64,000 nucleotides of DNA from Rhizobium brockwellii (GCF_000769405.2 NZ_CP053439.1:1054001-1118000); one strand, 5' to 3'. Numbered from the stretch's first letter, positions 46,351-54,865 are shown. Notes: a model not told the origin generated them from the letters alone. Numbers and translations are program-made.

Positions 46351-46381
46351 CCGGTGGAAAAAAATCTTTGTGCCGGCCGGC

Positions 46382-46408
46382 TGTCGAAATCGCAAGGCAG
46401 CACTCGAC
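46382..46408 (+). promoter_or_regulatory. Candidate ECF42 promoter of the divergent small gene
   Basis: TGTCGA (46382-46387), a 17-base spacer, then CGAC (46405-46408), about 35 bases before the ATG at 46443. The spacing is identical to the minus-strand promoter, and the two -35 boxes lie 31 bases apart, back to back. Confidence 0.62.
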
Positions 46409-46442
46409 AAGGCTTCATCGAAACCTGTCGAGGAGAACGGAA

Positions 46443-46658
46443 ATGAGCATTCTTGAAATCGCCCTGGCAAGCCATATCTGGGCACGCCGTCGTGAAAAGC
46501 GTCAGCTGGTACCCGACGATACCGATGCGCTGAGGGTTCTTCTGCGCATCGTTTTCGTCGTCGTCGCCTTCACCCTGCTGATATCAGGGCTGAACCTTGC
46601 CGCCGGCAGGCCGCAGATGCTGGCCGAGGGGTCGGCGCCCGTCGTGACGGGCAGATGA
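46443..46658 (+). CDS. Small single-pass membrane protein (71 aa), putative ECF42 regulon member
   Basis: ATG 46443 is preceded by CGAGGAGAACGG. The product starts MSILEIALASHIWARRREKR and has one strong membrane helix (about residues 33-52, LRIVFVVVAFTLLISGLNLA) with a short polar tail. The basic residues before the helix suggest the N-terminus is cytoplasmic. I know no family. Its promoter matches that of the divergent DGPF-sigma operon. A hairpin follows the stop. Confidence 0.68.
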   Translation: MSILEIALASHIWARRREKRQLVPDDTDALRVLLRIVFVVVAFTLLISGLNLAAGRPQMLAEGSAPVVTGR

Positions 46659-46660
46659 TA

Positions 46661-46684
46661 AAACGGCCTATTGGAAGGCCGTTT
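46661..46684. terminator. Terminator hairpin between small gene and amn
   Basis: AAACGGCC and GGCCGTTT form a perfect 8-base stem around TATTGGAA. On the minus strand it overlaps the amn stop codon and is followed by TTTTATC, so it best serves amn; it can also stop the 71-residue gene. Confidence 0.7.
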
Positions 46685-48170
46685 CGAAGAAGCTGCGCAG
46701 CTTGCGTGAATGCAGCGCTTCCTTCGGCATGGCGGCCAGCTTCTGGACGGCGCGAATGCCGATCTGCAGATGCTGGTTGACCTGCGTGCGGTAGAAGGCC
46801 GTCGCCATGCCCGGCAGTTTCAATTCGCCGTGCAATGGTTTGTCGGAGACGCAGAGCAGCGTGCCGTAGGGCACGCGGAAGCGGAAGCCGTTGGCGGCGA
46901 TCGTTGCCGATTCCATGTCGAGCGCGATCGCGCGCGCCTGGGAGAGCCGCTTCACCGGCCCGCGCTGGTCGCGCAGTTCCCAGTTGCGGTTGTCGATCGT
47001 GCCGACGGTGCCGGTGCGCATGATGCGCTTCAGCTCGAAACCCTCATAACCGGTGATTTCGGCAACGGCAGCTTCCAGCGCCACCTGCACTTCGGCCAGC
47101 GCCGGGATCGGCACCCAGACCGGCAGGTCGTCGTCGAGGACATGGTCCTCGCGCATATAGGCATGGGCGAGTACATAGTCGCCGAGCCGCTGGCTGTTGC
47201 GAAGACCGGCGCAATGGCCGAGCATCAGCCAGGCATGCGGGCGCAGCACGGCAACATGGTCGGTAATCGTCTTGGCGTTGGAGGGGCCGACGCCGATATT
47301 GATCATGGTGATCCCGGCATGGCCCTTCTTCTTCAGATGGTAGGCTGGCATCTGTGGCAGGCGGGTAAGGGCGGAATCCGTTTCCGGTGCGTTCGAGCCG
47401 GGCAGGGTGACGACATTGCCGGGCTCGACGAAGGCAGTATAGCCGTCGCCGTCCTCCGCCATCAGCTTGCGCGCCCAGCTGCAGAATTCGTCGATATAGA
47501 ACTGGTAATTCGTAAACAGCACGAAATTCTGGAAATGCTCGGCATGCGTCGCCGTATAATGCGACAGTCGGGCGAGCGAGTAGTCGATGCGTTGCGCGGT
47601 AAATGGCGCAAGCGGCGAGGGCTCTCCCGGCGGCGGGATATATTCGCCGTTGGCAATCTCGTCGTCGGTGGTGTTGAGATCTGGTGTGTCGAAGATATCG
47701 CGCATCGGAACGTCGATGAAGGCGTTGGTCGATGCTTCCACATGCGCACCCTCGCCGAAGGCGAAGTGCAAGGGGATCGGCGTCGTCGATTCCGAGACGA
47801 TGACAGGCACATTGTGGCTCTTCATCAAGAGCGCCAGCTGCTCTTTCAGGTAATGCTTGAAGAGCTTCGGCCGGGTGACGGTCGTCGTATAGATGCCGGG
47901 TGCCGTGACATGACCATAGGAAAGCCGCGAATCGACATGGCCGAAGCTTGTCGTCTCGATGCTGACCTGCGGATAAAAAGCGCGGTAGCGCGAGGAGATC
48001 GGCGCGCCCTGTGCGAGTTCGGCGAAGCTCTGGATGAGAAACGCCGTATTGCGCTCGTAAAGCGCCGTCAGCGCCTCGACCGCCTTGGCGGGATCATCGA
48101 AACTCTCAGGCTGGAAAGGCGGTGGAGAGGAAATGTCGAGGGGCAACAAAGGGGGGATTCGTTTGTTCAT
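46668..48170 (-). CDS. amn: AMP nucleosidase
   Basis: A 500-residue enzyme that splits AMP to adenine and ribose-5-phosphate, adjusting the adenylate pool. It has the AMP-nucleosidase N-terminal domain (for example SRLSYGHVTAPGIYTTTVTR) and a C-terminal nucleoside-phosphorylase fold with INIGVGPSNAKTITDHVAVL and a late ALDMESATIAANGFRFRVPY. Length fits the family. It is transcribed alone; upstream lies a family-A repeat. Confidence 0.95.
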   Translation of the reverse strand: MNKRIPPLLPLDISSPPPFQPESFDDPAKAVEALTALYERNTAFLIQSFAELAQGAPISSRYRAFYPQVSIETTSFGHVDSRLSYGHVTAPGIYTTTVTRPKLFKHYLKEQLALLMKSHNVPVIVSESTTPIPLHFAFGEGAHVEASTNAFIDVPMRDIFDTPDLNTTDDEIANGEYIPPPGEPSPLAPFTAQRIDYSLARLSHYTATHAEHFQNFVLFTNYQFYIDEFCSWARKLMAEDGDGYTAFVEPGNVVTLPGSNAPETDSALTRLPQMPAYHLKKKGHAGITMINIGVGPSNAKTITDHVAVLRPHAWLMLGHCAGLRNSQRLGDYVLAHAYMREDHVLDDDLPVWVPIPALAEVQVALEAAVAEITGYEGFELKRIMRTGTVGTIDNRNWELRDQRGPVKRLSQARAIALDMESATIAANGFRFRVPYGTLLCVSDKPLHGELKLPGMATAFYRTQVNQHLQIGIRAVQKLAAMPKEALHSRKLRSFFETAFQ

Positions 48171-48252
48171 GACACATTATAGAGAGTTGTTCTTGACAAG
48201 CAAACGACGCGCGCCGGCGGATTCCGATTTTTTATCCTGCTGCCTGTCCGAT

Positions 48253-48354
48253 GCGATGTCGCCCAAAAGTGTGCAGCAGTTTTGTATGATGATCTGAATA
48301 AATCAAAGACTTAAAGCAAATTGCATGAATTCGGTTCGATGCGATGCGCTTTAG
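48253..48354 (+). repeat. Dispersed intergenic repeat, family A (copy 2)
   Basis: Counterpart of 1478-1579, in the same orientation and more decayed. It keeps ATGTCGC-CAAAAGTGTGCAG, AAAGACTTAAAGC and the end GCGATGCGCTTTAG. It abuts the stop codon of the small gene at 48355. Confidence 0.55.
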
Positions 48355-48534
48355 TCACCGCACCGCAGGCGCGCAGAAGGTGCCGTTTCTCTCCAGGCAG
48401 GTATAGCTCGCCCCGAAATGCGACTGCGCCCCGCCGCCGCCTTCGTGCACCACGACTGCCGAAAACGTGATCGCGAAGATCGCCGCAAACAGCGTGATGA
48501 TGCTAAAACGTCTTGCCAGAATATAGATGTTCAT
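48355..48534 (-). CDS. Small membrane or exported protein (59 aa)
   Basis: From ATG 48534 the product is MNIYILARRFSIITLFAAIF..., one hydrophobic helix followed by a glycine-rich turn and a tail containing two cysteines (YTCLERNGTFC). CGGGGATAAG before the start could serve as a ribosome site, and an in-frame TTG seven codons upstream is the alternative. The helix could be a signal peptide with the Cys pair outside the cytoplasm. Family unknown. Confidence 0.5.
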   Translation of the reverse strand: MNIYILARRFSIITLFAAIFAITFSAVVVHEGGGGAQSHFGASYTCLERNGTFCAPAVR

Positions 48535-48806
48535 CCCCTTATCCCCGATACGCAACTCTATCGTGACAAGAGTTTTGGCATGCGATGGCTGAACGAGTGC
48601 TGAGATGCCGGTTCATCAGCCGTTCAGCTTGCAGGAGAGGCTCGGCCAGGTTGCGGAGAGGATCAGGAAGGATTCGCCGGGCGAGTTCGACATCATTCGA
48701 CTTCGCCTGCTGGCGTAGCGGAGGAGACCGCAAAGGGCTCCGAAGATGCCGGCGCGTCGGCATGCTTCAGCGTTTGGGGTAATCGCTGCGCTGGCGCCTT
48801 ATGGCC

Positions 48807-49145
48807 TCAGAGCCGCGTCCAGGTCTGCGACTTGCAGAGGATCTTCATCACGCAGCCCTGCATCCTTAGCGAATTGCCGGAAACCTTGCCCGCGCCGCTA
48901 TAGGTCTTCTCGGCGGCCGGGTCGGTGATCTCGCCGGCGTAGCTGCCGCCGGTTCCCGCGAGTGTGCCGATCTTCCGGCCGGCATATTTACCGGTCTTCA
49001 GCGTCACGCAATAACTGCCGCCGCAGGATGAGATCACCGCCGTATCGCCGGCGGCCGTCCTCCAGTTGCCGACGATCGGCTCCTCGGCATGCGCGATACC
49101 CGCGATGACTGCTATGAAGCCGGCGAGAACGAAGCTGCGGATCAT
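48807..49145 (-). CDS. DUF2147-type exported protein
   Basis: A 112-residue protein with a clear signal peptide (MIRSFVLAGFIAVIAGIAHA) and a mature part starting EEPIVGNWRTAAGD, the usual DUF2147 opening. A Cys pair (SSCGGSYC) and GCVMKILCKSQTWTRL near the end could form disulfides in the periplasm. GGAGG precedes ATG 49145; another in-frame ATG four codons earlier is possible. The role of DUF2147 is unknown. The 272 bases between this gene and the 59-residue gene show nothing convincing. Confidence 0.82.
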   Translation of the reverse strand: MIRSFVLAGFIAVIAGIAHAEEPIVGNWRTAAGDTAVISSCGGSYCVTLKTGKYAGRKIGTLAGTGGSYAGEITDPAAEKTYSGAGKVSGNSLRMQGCVMKILCKSQTWTRL

Positions 49146-49587
49146 CTTTTCCTCCATGATGTCCTTGGGTCCCGCGAAAATAACTGACGCGAACGTAAAG
49201 GTAAACAGGGTCAATCGCTGTCATGCTGGCCGGCTGAAAAACGCGAGAAAAGCCGTGCGGCGAGCTTTCAAAGATATCGCCTGCTGATTTCATGATGAAC
49301 AATCCGTTTATTTCCAAATCTGAATATTTCGTAGAATCCACGCGAAAATCCTTAATTCGTAAGGGATCCGATGTTTAACAAAAATCCAATTTTACCAAGC
49401 GTTTGCACTTTGTTTGTCTCAAATTAATCATGCATTTTAGGCGTTTTTTGAAAGCCGTTTGGCATAGTGAACCCATCAAACGAGCGGGGCAAACCCGCCG
49501 GACCGAAAGGGCCGCAAGCCGCAACAGACGGCAAGGCCCCGAGGTAAAACAGGGTCAGTCATAAACAGGCTAACAGGGATAAAACCG
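49146..49587. other. AT-rich gap with structured leader of the Sel1-like gene (442 bases)
   Basis: Divergent promoters for the DUF2147 and Sel1-like genes. The first 300 bases are unusually AT-rich. A likely plus-strand promoter is TTGCAC-N17-AATCAT near 49403-49431. From about 49484 to 49541 the RNA could fold with CGGGGC (49485-49490) pairing GCCCCG (49536-49541) around inner GC-rich turns. It is not a tRNA: no anticodon arm or TTC loop fits. Confidence 0.4.
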
Positions 49588-49857
49588 ATGGCACGCTTTG
49601 AAATGCACAATGCTGAAACGGCCACCATGGGTGGCGACAACAACAGCGCCGATGTCTTCTGCGAAATGGGTCTGATGTATGCGACCGGCCGCGGCTGCGA
49701 AGTCGATCTCGTCTCAGCCCACAAGTGGCTGAACATTGCCGCAATCAAGGGCAACGATCGCGCCGCCGAGCTTCGTGCCGACGTGGCCGCCGCCATGGAC
49801 AAGATGCAGCTCGCAGCAGCGCTGCGCGCCGCCCGCGAGTGGATGACGGTCCACTAA
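49588..49857 (+). CDS. Short Sel1-repeat protein
   Basis: An 89-residue cytosolic protein with one recognisable Sel1-type repeat (ADVFCEMGLMYATGRGCEVD then LVSAHKWLNIAAIKGNDRAA) followed by a helix. Sel1 repeats are helical protein-binding modules. With little more than one repeat it is probably an adaptor or partner of another protein. The start has AACAGGGAT nine bases upstream, after an unusual structured leader. Confidence 0.85.
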   Translation: MARFEMHNAETATMGGDNNSADVFCEMGLMYATGRGCEVDLVSAHKWLNIAAIKGNDRAAELRADVAAAMDKMQLAAALRAAREWMTVH

Positions 49858-49993
49858 GACCGTCTCCGATCAGGAATTCGACAAGAGCAGCAATAACAAC
49901 CTCAAAAGAGGGGGCTGGCGGGGCGCTTGGACGGGGCCGACGCCGGGAGAACGGAACCGCGACCGGATCCTCCACCGGCCGCGGTTCTTCGCT

Positions 49994-51109
49994 TTATCGG
50001 CTGATCTGTTTCAGCACCTGCGGCAGCGTCTCTTCGAGCAGCGCCATATCCGCCTCCGGCCCGACGCTGATGCGGATGCAGCGATTGAGCGGCGCCACGC
50101 CAGGCATACGGATGAAAACCCCGTGCTCCATCAGCCCGTCAACGATCGCCCTGGCATAAGCACCGTCGCGGCCGGCATCGATCGCCACGAAATTCGTCGC
50201 CGAGGGCAGGGGCTCTAGACCGTTCGCCCGGGCGATACCGCCGATCCGCTCCCGCGCCGCATGGATTTTCCCGGCCACCTCGACGAGATAGGTCTGGTCC
50301 TTGAGGGCGGCGAGCGCTGCAGCCGTTGCCAGCCGGTTCATGCCGAAATGATTGCGGATCTTGTCGAAGGCCTGCGCCGTGCCTGCTGTCGAGATCACGT
50401 AGCCGGTGCGTGAGCCGGCAAGTCCGTAGGCCTTGGAGAAGGTGCGGGTGCGAACGACGTTCGGCAGCTCGATGAGCGAGGAGATCGACGGCAGCGAACC
50501 TGCCGGCCCCGTCTCGCTATAGGCTTCGTCGAGCACCATCAGCGTCGTCTCGGGCAGCGCCCGGGCGAAAGCGACGATGCTGTCGGCATCCCACCAGCTT
50601 CCCATCGGATTGTCGGGATTGGCGAAATAGACGAGCGGCGCATTCTCGCGTTTCACCGCATCGAGCAGCCCGTCGAGATCCTCGCGGTCGTTTGCGTAGG
50701 GAACGGTCACCAGCCGGCCGCCGAAACCGGCGACATGGAAATTGAAGGTCGGATAGGCGCCGAGGGACGTGACGACGGGCGCGCCCGGCTCGATCACCAG
50801 CCGGACGATCTGGCCGAGCAATTCGTCAATACCGGCGCCGATGGCGATATTGGCGGCCGAGACGCCGAGATGGGCGGCAAGCGCTTCCCGGAGCGCGAAA
50901 TTCTCAGGATCATTGTATTTCCAGATATTGCCGGCCTCCTCGCGCATCGCTGCAAACACGGAAGCGGCTGGGCCGAAGCCGTTCTCATTGGCGCCGATGC
51001 GCGCCGAAACGGCAAGCCCGCGCTGGCGCTCGATCGCCTCGGGGCCCACGAAAGGAACTGTGGAAGGCAGGGCGCTGGCAAGAGGTGTGAAGCGCGAAAA
51101 GGCGGACAT
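49994..51109 (-). CDS. HisC-family PLP aminotransferase
   Basis: A 371-residue fold-type I enzyme similar to histidinol-phosphate aminotransferase: ANENGFGPAASV near the start, VLDEAYSETGP, and the PLP lysine in RTFSKAYGLAGSRTGY. It is not in a his operon, so it may be a paralogue that uses aromatic or other amino acids. Length is normal. Confidence 0.88.
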   Translation of the reverse strand: MSAFSRFTPLASALPSTVPFVGPEAIERQRGLAVSARIGANENGFGPAASVFAAMREEAGNIWKYNDPENFALREALAAHLGVSAANIAIGAGIDELLGQIVRLVIEPGAPVVTSLGAYPTFNFHVAGFGGRLVTVPYANDREDLDGLLDAVKRENAPLVYFANPDNPMGSWWDADSIVAFARALPETTLMVLDEAYSETGPAGSLPSISSLIELPNVVRTRTFSKAYGLAGSRTGYVISTAGTAQAFDKIRNHFGMNRLATAAALAALKDQTYLVEVAGKIHAARERIGGIARANGLEPLPSATNFVAIDAGRDGAYARAIVDGLMEHGVFIRMPGVAPLNRCIRISVGPEADMALLEETLPQVLKQISR

Positions 51110-51207
51110 GCGACGACAGTTTCCCGGGAGATAATGACAACTGGCGAAACAATAGGCCCGGGCACGGCCAACGCAAGCAAGATTATTTCCGCAACGACTC
51201 GGCCTGT

Positions 51208-51609
51208 TCAGGCGCGGAAGATCGGCGCACGCCGAGCGGCAATTGCTTCCATGTTGCCGACGAGGAAATCGGTGCGGACGACGCGGCGCAGAACCTCGGG
51301 GTCCATGATGTTGATGAACCGCACCCCGATGCGTTCCTTATGGCGATAGACCTCGGCGCAGCCGATCCGATAGGCGAGGCCAAGAATGTTGAGATAATAG
51401 TGCTTCGGCAGGCCGGCCGTGGTCGAGACGATGAAGGTCGCGCCCCCCTGGGAGATATCGATGATCTCGGCGCTTCGCATGGAGACGCCTGTGAGGCACG
51501 GCCGGACGGCGACGATGCGGGCTGGCCGTTTGACGCTGAATTCTTCCCAGCGCAGGTCGTAGACAGCGGATTTGACCGTGGCAAGGTGTGTAGCGCGGAG
51601 CATAGTCAT
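51208..51609 (-). CDS. PilZ-like domain protein
   Basis: A 133-residue protein with the PilZ beta-barrel pattern: KRPARIVAVRP near residue 27 and IIDISQGGATFIV (the DxSxxG motif) near 50. The first motif is KxxxR rather than RxxxR, so cyclic di-GMP binding is likely but not certain. GGAG lies seven bases before ATG 51609. Possible role in motility or exopolysaccharide control. Confidence 0.8.
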   Translation of the reverse strand: MTMLRATHLATVKSAVYDLRWEEFSVKRPARIVAVRPCLTGVSMRSAEIIDISQGGATFIVSTTAGLPKHYYLNILGLAYRIGCAEVYRHKERIGVRFINIMDPEVLRRVVRTDFLVGNMEAIAARRAPIFRA

Positions 51610-51816
51610 TCACATTCTCCGTCAGACAGGGCACATTTGGGGTCTTGATCGCGAGCAAGCTGGCCTTGATCTCATTCAAGCTGGGGTCTTCCTCGAACCA
51701 AGGTCACATGAATGTTTTGCACATTCGTCAAATATAAAATTACAATTTTAACGAGTTCAAATTTTGTTCCCAAGCGGGACGCCCAGATGTTCATTATTGG
51801 GACGCGGCTTTCATCT

Positions 51817-51919
51817 CCTACAGCGCCGCCGTCTTTTCGAGAGCCGCAAAGCATACTGTAATGGTTTGAACTGCTGCATAATTCCTGAATTCCATTCCGG
51901 TTTAAGGAATTATACAGGA
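51817..51919. repeat. Dispersed palindromic repeat, family B (copy 1, decayed)
   Basis: Matches 60249-60361. Shared blocks are ACAGCGCCGC-CGTCTTTTC, CGCAAAG, GCTGCATAATT and TTTAAGGAATTAT-CAG. Pairing is partly lost by mutations. It fills most of the 320-base gap between the PilZ and DUF2177 genes; the rest is the AT-rich upstream region of the PilZ gene. Confidence 0.65.
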
Positions 51920-51929
51920 GGCTCCCGTC

Positions 51930-52331
51930 TCAGCCGAAAAATCTGACTACGAGATATCCGCCGGCGGCGGTCAGCGCCGTCAGAGCCGTGCCCCAGACCA
52001 TGTCGACCAGGCTCATGGCGAGCGGCCAGTTGCGAAGCGTGGCGAGATTGGTGATGTCATAAGTGCCATAGGCCGCCAGTCCAAGAATGGCACCGTGAAG
52101 AAACGCGGTGGCGATCGAGCCCGCCGACAGCGCCGGCAGCACGGCAAGCACAACCACCGCGACGGCGAAGAACAGGTAGAACAGAGCGGCGACCGCCAGA
52201 TTGGGCGAGGGCAGCATCAGCGCTCCCAGTTGGTCGCGATAGAAGTTGCGGGCGATGAGGCCGAGCCATATCCCGTCGCAGACGAGAAGGGTGAGAAAGG
52301 TGCCGGCATAGGCGAGCAGTGATGTCTTCAT
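51930..52331 (-). CDS. DUF2177-family membrane protein
   Basis: A 133-residue inner-membrane protein with four helices and the family features FLTLLVCDGIWLGLIARNFY at the start, GLAAYGTYDITNLATLRNWP in the third helix region and DMVWGTALTALTAA. Function unknown. The ATG at 52331 follows GGGAGATTG. It is divergent from the host-attachment-like gene. Confidence 0.88.
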   Translation of the reverse strand: MKTSLLAYAGTFLTLLVCDGIWLGLIARNFYRDQLGALMLPSPNLAVAALFYLFFAVAVVVLAVLPALSAGSIATAFLHGAILGLAAYGTYDITNLATLRNWPLAMSLVDMVWGTALTALTAAGGYLVVRFFG

Positions 52332-52493
52332 CGTCAATCTCCCGAACTTGGCTTTTCTACGCAGCAAAGGCCGGCCGGATCGCCGCCCCGTTCGATTTCG
52401 GCGCAATTTTCCCGAACTCTTTCAATGGCCGAGCGTTGTGCCTTGATCGATGAAGCACGGCGCGCTTCGAATGACGACAGCGAGGAGTTGAAG

Positions 52494-52940
52494 ATGACTG
52501 ATGTAAAAATCCCTTGGGAATCATGGGTCGTGGTCTGCGATGGAGCCAAGGCTCTGATCATGCAGAATGCCGGCGATGCCCAACTGGTGAATCTGAAGGT
52601 GCTGGAAACTCTTACACAGCCGAGCGCGCCGGATCGCGAGATTGGCGCCGATAAGCCTGGCCGAACCCATGCTGCAGACGGACTGAGCGGCAGCGCTGTC
52701 GAGGAGACCAGTTGGCAGGATCAGGCCGAAGCCGAATTTCTGAAACAGGTGGCGGGAAAGCTCGACGAGTTAGTGCAGGAAAAGAAGGCCCGTCGTATCG
52801 TCCTCGTTGCACCGCCGAAGGCGCTTGGCGCGCTGCGACCGGCACTCCGCGCCGATACGCAGGCGGTGATCACCGCGGAAGTGGCGAAAGACTATACCAA
52901 TATGCCGGTCGGCGAGATCGAGCGGCATCTCGCCGCCTGA
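52494..52940 (+). CDS. Host-attachment-like protein (AtsE family)
   Basis: A 148-residue soluble protein: WESWVVVCDGAKALIMQNAG opening, a charged middle (PGRTHAADG) and RRIVLVAPPKALGALRPALR near the end, as in the family named after Agrobacterium attachment genes and related to RNA-release-factor-like folds. ATG 52494 follows GAGGAGTTG. A direct role in host attachment is not established. Confidence 0.85.
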   Translation: MTDVKIPWESWVVVCDGAKALIMQNAGDAQLVNLKVLETLTQPSAPDREIGADKPGRTHAADGLSGSAVEETSWQDQAEAEFLKQVAGKLDELVQEKKARRIVLVAPPKALGALRPALRADTQAVITAEVAKDYTNMPVGEIERHLAA

Positions 52941-53005
52941 GCCGGCAAGAGCCTACCTATTAGTGAACGCGGGTCGAATGGCCCGCGTTTTCTCATGCCG
53001 GCGCG

Positions 53006-53872
53006 TCAAGCGGACGGTTTCTGCCCGGCAAACAGCTCTTCATGATCGGCAAAGAGCGCCGCCAGGCGGTCGATGACGATCCTGACCTCCGGCCGTTGCC
53101 GTTCGTCGTCATGCGCAACGATCCACATCTCGTAAGTCAGCTCCTCGATCACAGGCCCGGCGCGGACGAGCCTGCGCTCCTGATCGCCGATGAAACAGGG
53201 GAGCACGCCGCGGCCGGCACCGCCGCGGATGAGGTAAAACAGCATATGTGGCGTGTTCGTCCAGCTGGTGATCCAATAATCCGGCTGTTCGAAAGTCCAT
53301 TTGTCGGCCGGCGTGATCGCGGTATCGGTGCCGAGCGAGATCCAGTTGCAATTCGTCTCGTCATAGCCGGCTGCCTGGTAGGCCGCATGCGCCACCTTGA
53401 CCGACCGGCGGATCGCGACGTTGCCGCTCTCCGGCCGGCTGTGGCGAATGGCGATATGCGCCTCGCGATAGGTGAAATCGACGCTCGCGTCGCAGGTCTT
53501 GTAGCACATGCGGAAGATGTCCTTCGGCGTCCAGACGCTGGCCAGATGGTCGGCGACGAAGCGCGAGGTCCAGCTATCGGCGGCCGTCGAGACGATCGGC
53601 AGTGTCAGCACCTCGCCGCGCCAGTCGGAGATCGCACGCGCCGCATCCTGCATCAGCCGGACGCGATCGAGCAGCTCCTGCCCGTCCTTGGCCAGCAGAT
53701 AGCCGGTGGGGCCGCGGCTGAACAGCGATCGGCCCGTCACCCGTTCGAGTGCCAGCATGCGCCGGCCGATCGTCGGCGCGCTGAGCCCGGTGCGGCCCGC
53801 CGCCGCCGAAAGCCCGCCGCCGGTCGCGACATGGAAGAAAAGTTGTAGGTCGTCCCAGCTCGCATCTTTCAT
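53006..53872 (-). CDS. LysR-family transcriptional regulator
   Basis: A 288-residue protein with an N-terminal helix-turn-helix (LQLFFHVATGGGLSAAAGRT, APTIGRRMLALERVTGRSLF) and a LysR effector-binding domain. Divergent neighbour is a small hypothetical gene, which gives little clue to targets. Cys141, Cys145 and Cys194 are present in the effector domain, but no known redox pattern is evident. Confidence 0.9.
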   Translation of the reverse strand: MKDASWDDLQLFFHVATGGGLSAAAGRTGLSAPTIGRRMLALERVTGRSLFSRGPTGYLLAKDGQELLDRVRLMQDAARAISDWRGEVLTLPIVSTAADSWTSRFVADHLASVWTPKDIFRMCYKTCDASVDFTYREAHIAIRHSRPESGNVAIRRSVKVAHAAYQAAGYDETNCNWISLGTDTAITPADKWTFEQPDYWITSWTNTPHMLFYLIRGGAGRGVLPCFIGDQERRLVRAGPVIEELTYEMWIVAHDDERQRPEVRIVIDRLAALFADHEELFAGQKPSA

Positions 53873-53963
53873 GGATGAAAACCCCCTTTCCTCAGCGCCT
53901 CTACATCGGAAGGGCGCGAAGGCTTAGCTCAAGTGCTCCAGGAAATAGATGGAGGATGAAGCA

Positions 53964-54227
53964 ATGGATCTCAACTGGGTTGTTCTTTTCAGGGAAATCG
54001 AAATGCGCAATCGGCGGATCCGCCGCGGTCCCTTGGCCGACCCGCTTGCCGACCCGCTTGATCGTCCGGAATGGCGCGGATTTCTCTGGGCCGTTCCGAT
54101 CATCGCGCGCCTCGCCGCAAGACGGAGCGGCGAAACAAAGGCGACATGCCGCGATGATTCGCGGATCGGAAAAAGCCTCAGGTTTCGAAGTTCAATCGCA
54201 ACACGTGGTGCAGGAATTCCGGATTGA
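53964..54227 (+). CDS. Small hypothetical protein (87 aa), doubtful
   Basis: ATG 53964 has an excellent ribosome site (GGAGG, eight bases upstream) and gives MDLNWVVLFREIEMRNRRIR, followed by a short repeat PLADPLADPL. The last 50 bases overlap the convergent PilZ-like gene and read as arginine-rich shadow. A real protein of this start with a poorly conserved tail is plausible. No family recognised. Confidence 0.4.
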   Translation: MDLNWVVLFREIEMRNRRIRRGPLADPLADPLDRPEWRGFLWAVPIIARLAARRSGETKATCRDDSRIGKSLRFRSSIATRGAGIPD

Positions 54228-54510
54228 TCAGCATGTTGAAGCTGATCGTCACCAGTTCGCCTTCACGTTTGACCACGGTCGCGCCGATCTCGTCATGGAT
54301 GCCGAGGATTTCGAGGAAGAAATGGCTCGGCATTTCCAGGTTCGGGCTGACTTCGAGCAATGCGCCGGCAAGCGTGATCGTGCGGATCAGGCAGCGCACC
54401 TGCGTTCCGGTGCTGAGGTGATGGCCGACGAAGATGATGTTGCCGGGCCTGTCGAGATTGAATTCCCTGTAAGCACGTTCCGGCTTGGGGTGTTCTGTGT
54501 CGAGGTGCAT
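54178..54510 (-). CDS. PilZ-related protein without ligand motifs
   Basis: A 110-residue protein whose strand pattern parallels the PilZ protein at 51208: CLIRTITLAGALLEV aligns with AEIIDISQGGATFIV, and LEILGIHDEIGATVVKREGE with the barrel's later strands. The DxSxxG residues are replaced (Thr and Thr) and no RxxxR occurs, so it probably does not bind cyclic di-GMP. It may be a partner or allosteric subunit. Confidence 0.65.
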   Translation of the reverse strand: MHLDTEHPKPERAYREFNLDRPGNIIFVGHHLSTGTQVRCLIRTITLAGALLEVSPNLEMPSHFFLEILGIHDEIGATVVKREGELVTISFNMLINPEFLHHVLRLNFET

Positions 54511-54865
54511 CTGAAAGGCCCTTTTAGCCTCCGCTTGTTATACGACAGGATATTAGCGGAAGAATACTGACACTTGCTGAAGAACGTCGTTAAGATTGAA
54601 TGCTTCTGTGAAATCTGCGGGAAAATCGCACCGATTTCGCGCAGTTTTGCCCCAAAGTTGCGCATTCCCCAGCGCATCTGCGCCATTCTTGACATGTCGG
54701 CGGCGTTCGCGCATACAAAGGCTGGTTCGAGGCACCGGCCGCTCGCGGATGAAAATCCATGGTGAAGTCCTCGCGATCATGGTCACGGCCCCTTGTGCAT
54801 GCTGACTGGCGGCAATGCGAGCTCCCATCCGCAGTCGACGCGCATGCCTTGCGAAGGCTCACTCC
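54511..54865. promoter_or_regulatory. Divergent promoter region (355 bases) with a candidate promoter
   Basis: Contains upstream regions for the PilZ-related gene (minus) and the glyoxalase-like gene (plus). A good plus-strand match is TTGACA (54689-54694), 17 bases, CATACA (54712-54717), implying a leader of about 140 bases. I see no gene here; short frames lack ribosome sites. Confidence 0.4.

Noticed and set aside
48539..48782. Overlapping short frames on both strands between the 59-residue and DUF2147 genes
   Set aside because: Arg/Leu-rich on both strands, no ribosome sites, mutually overlapping.
49480..49560. Folded GC-rich stretch considered as a tRNA or small RNA gene
   Set aside because: No acceptor stem, anticodon loop or T-loop consensus; better explained as a structured leader.
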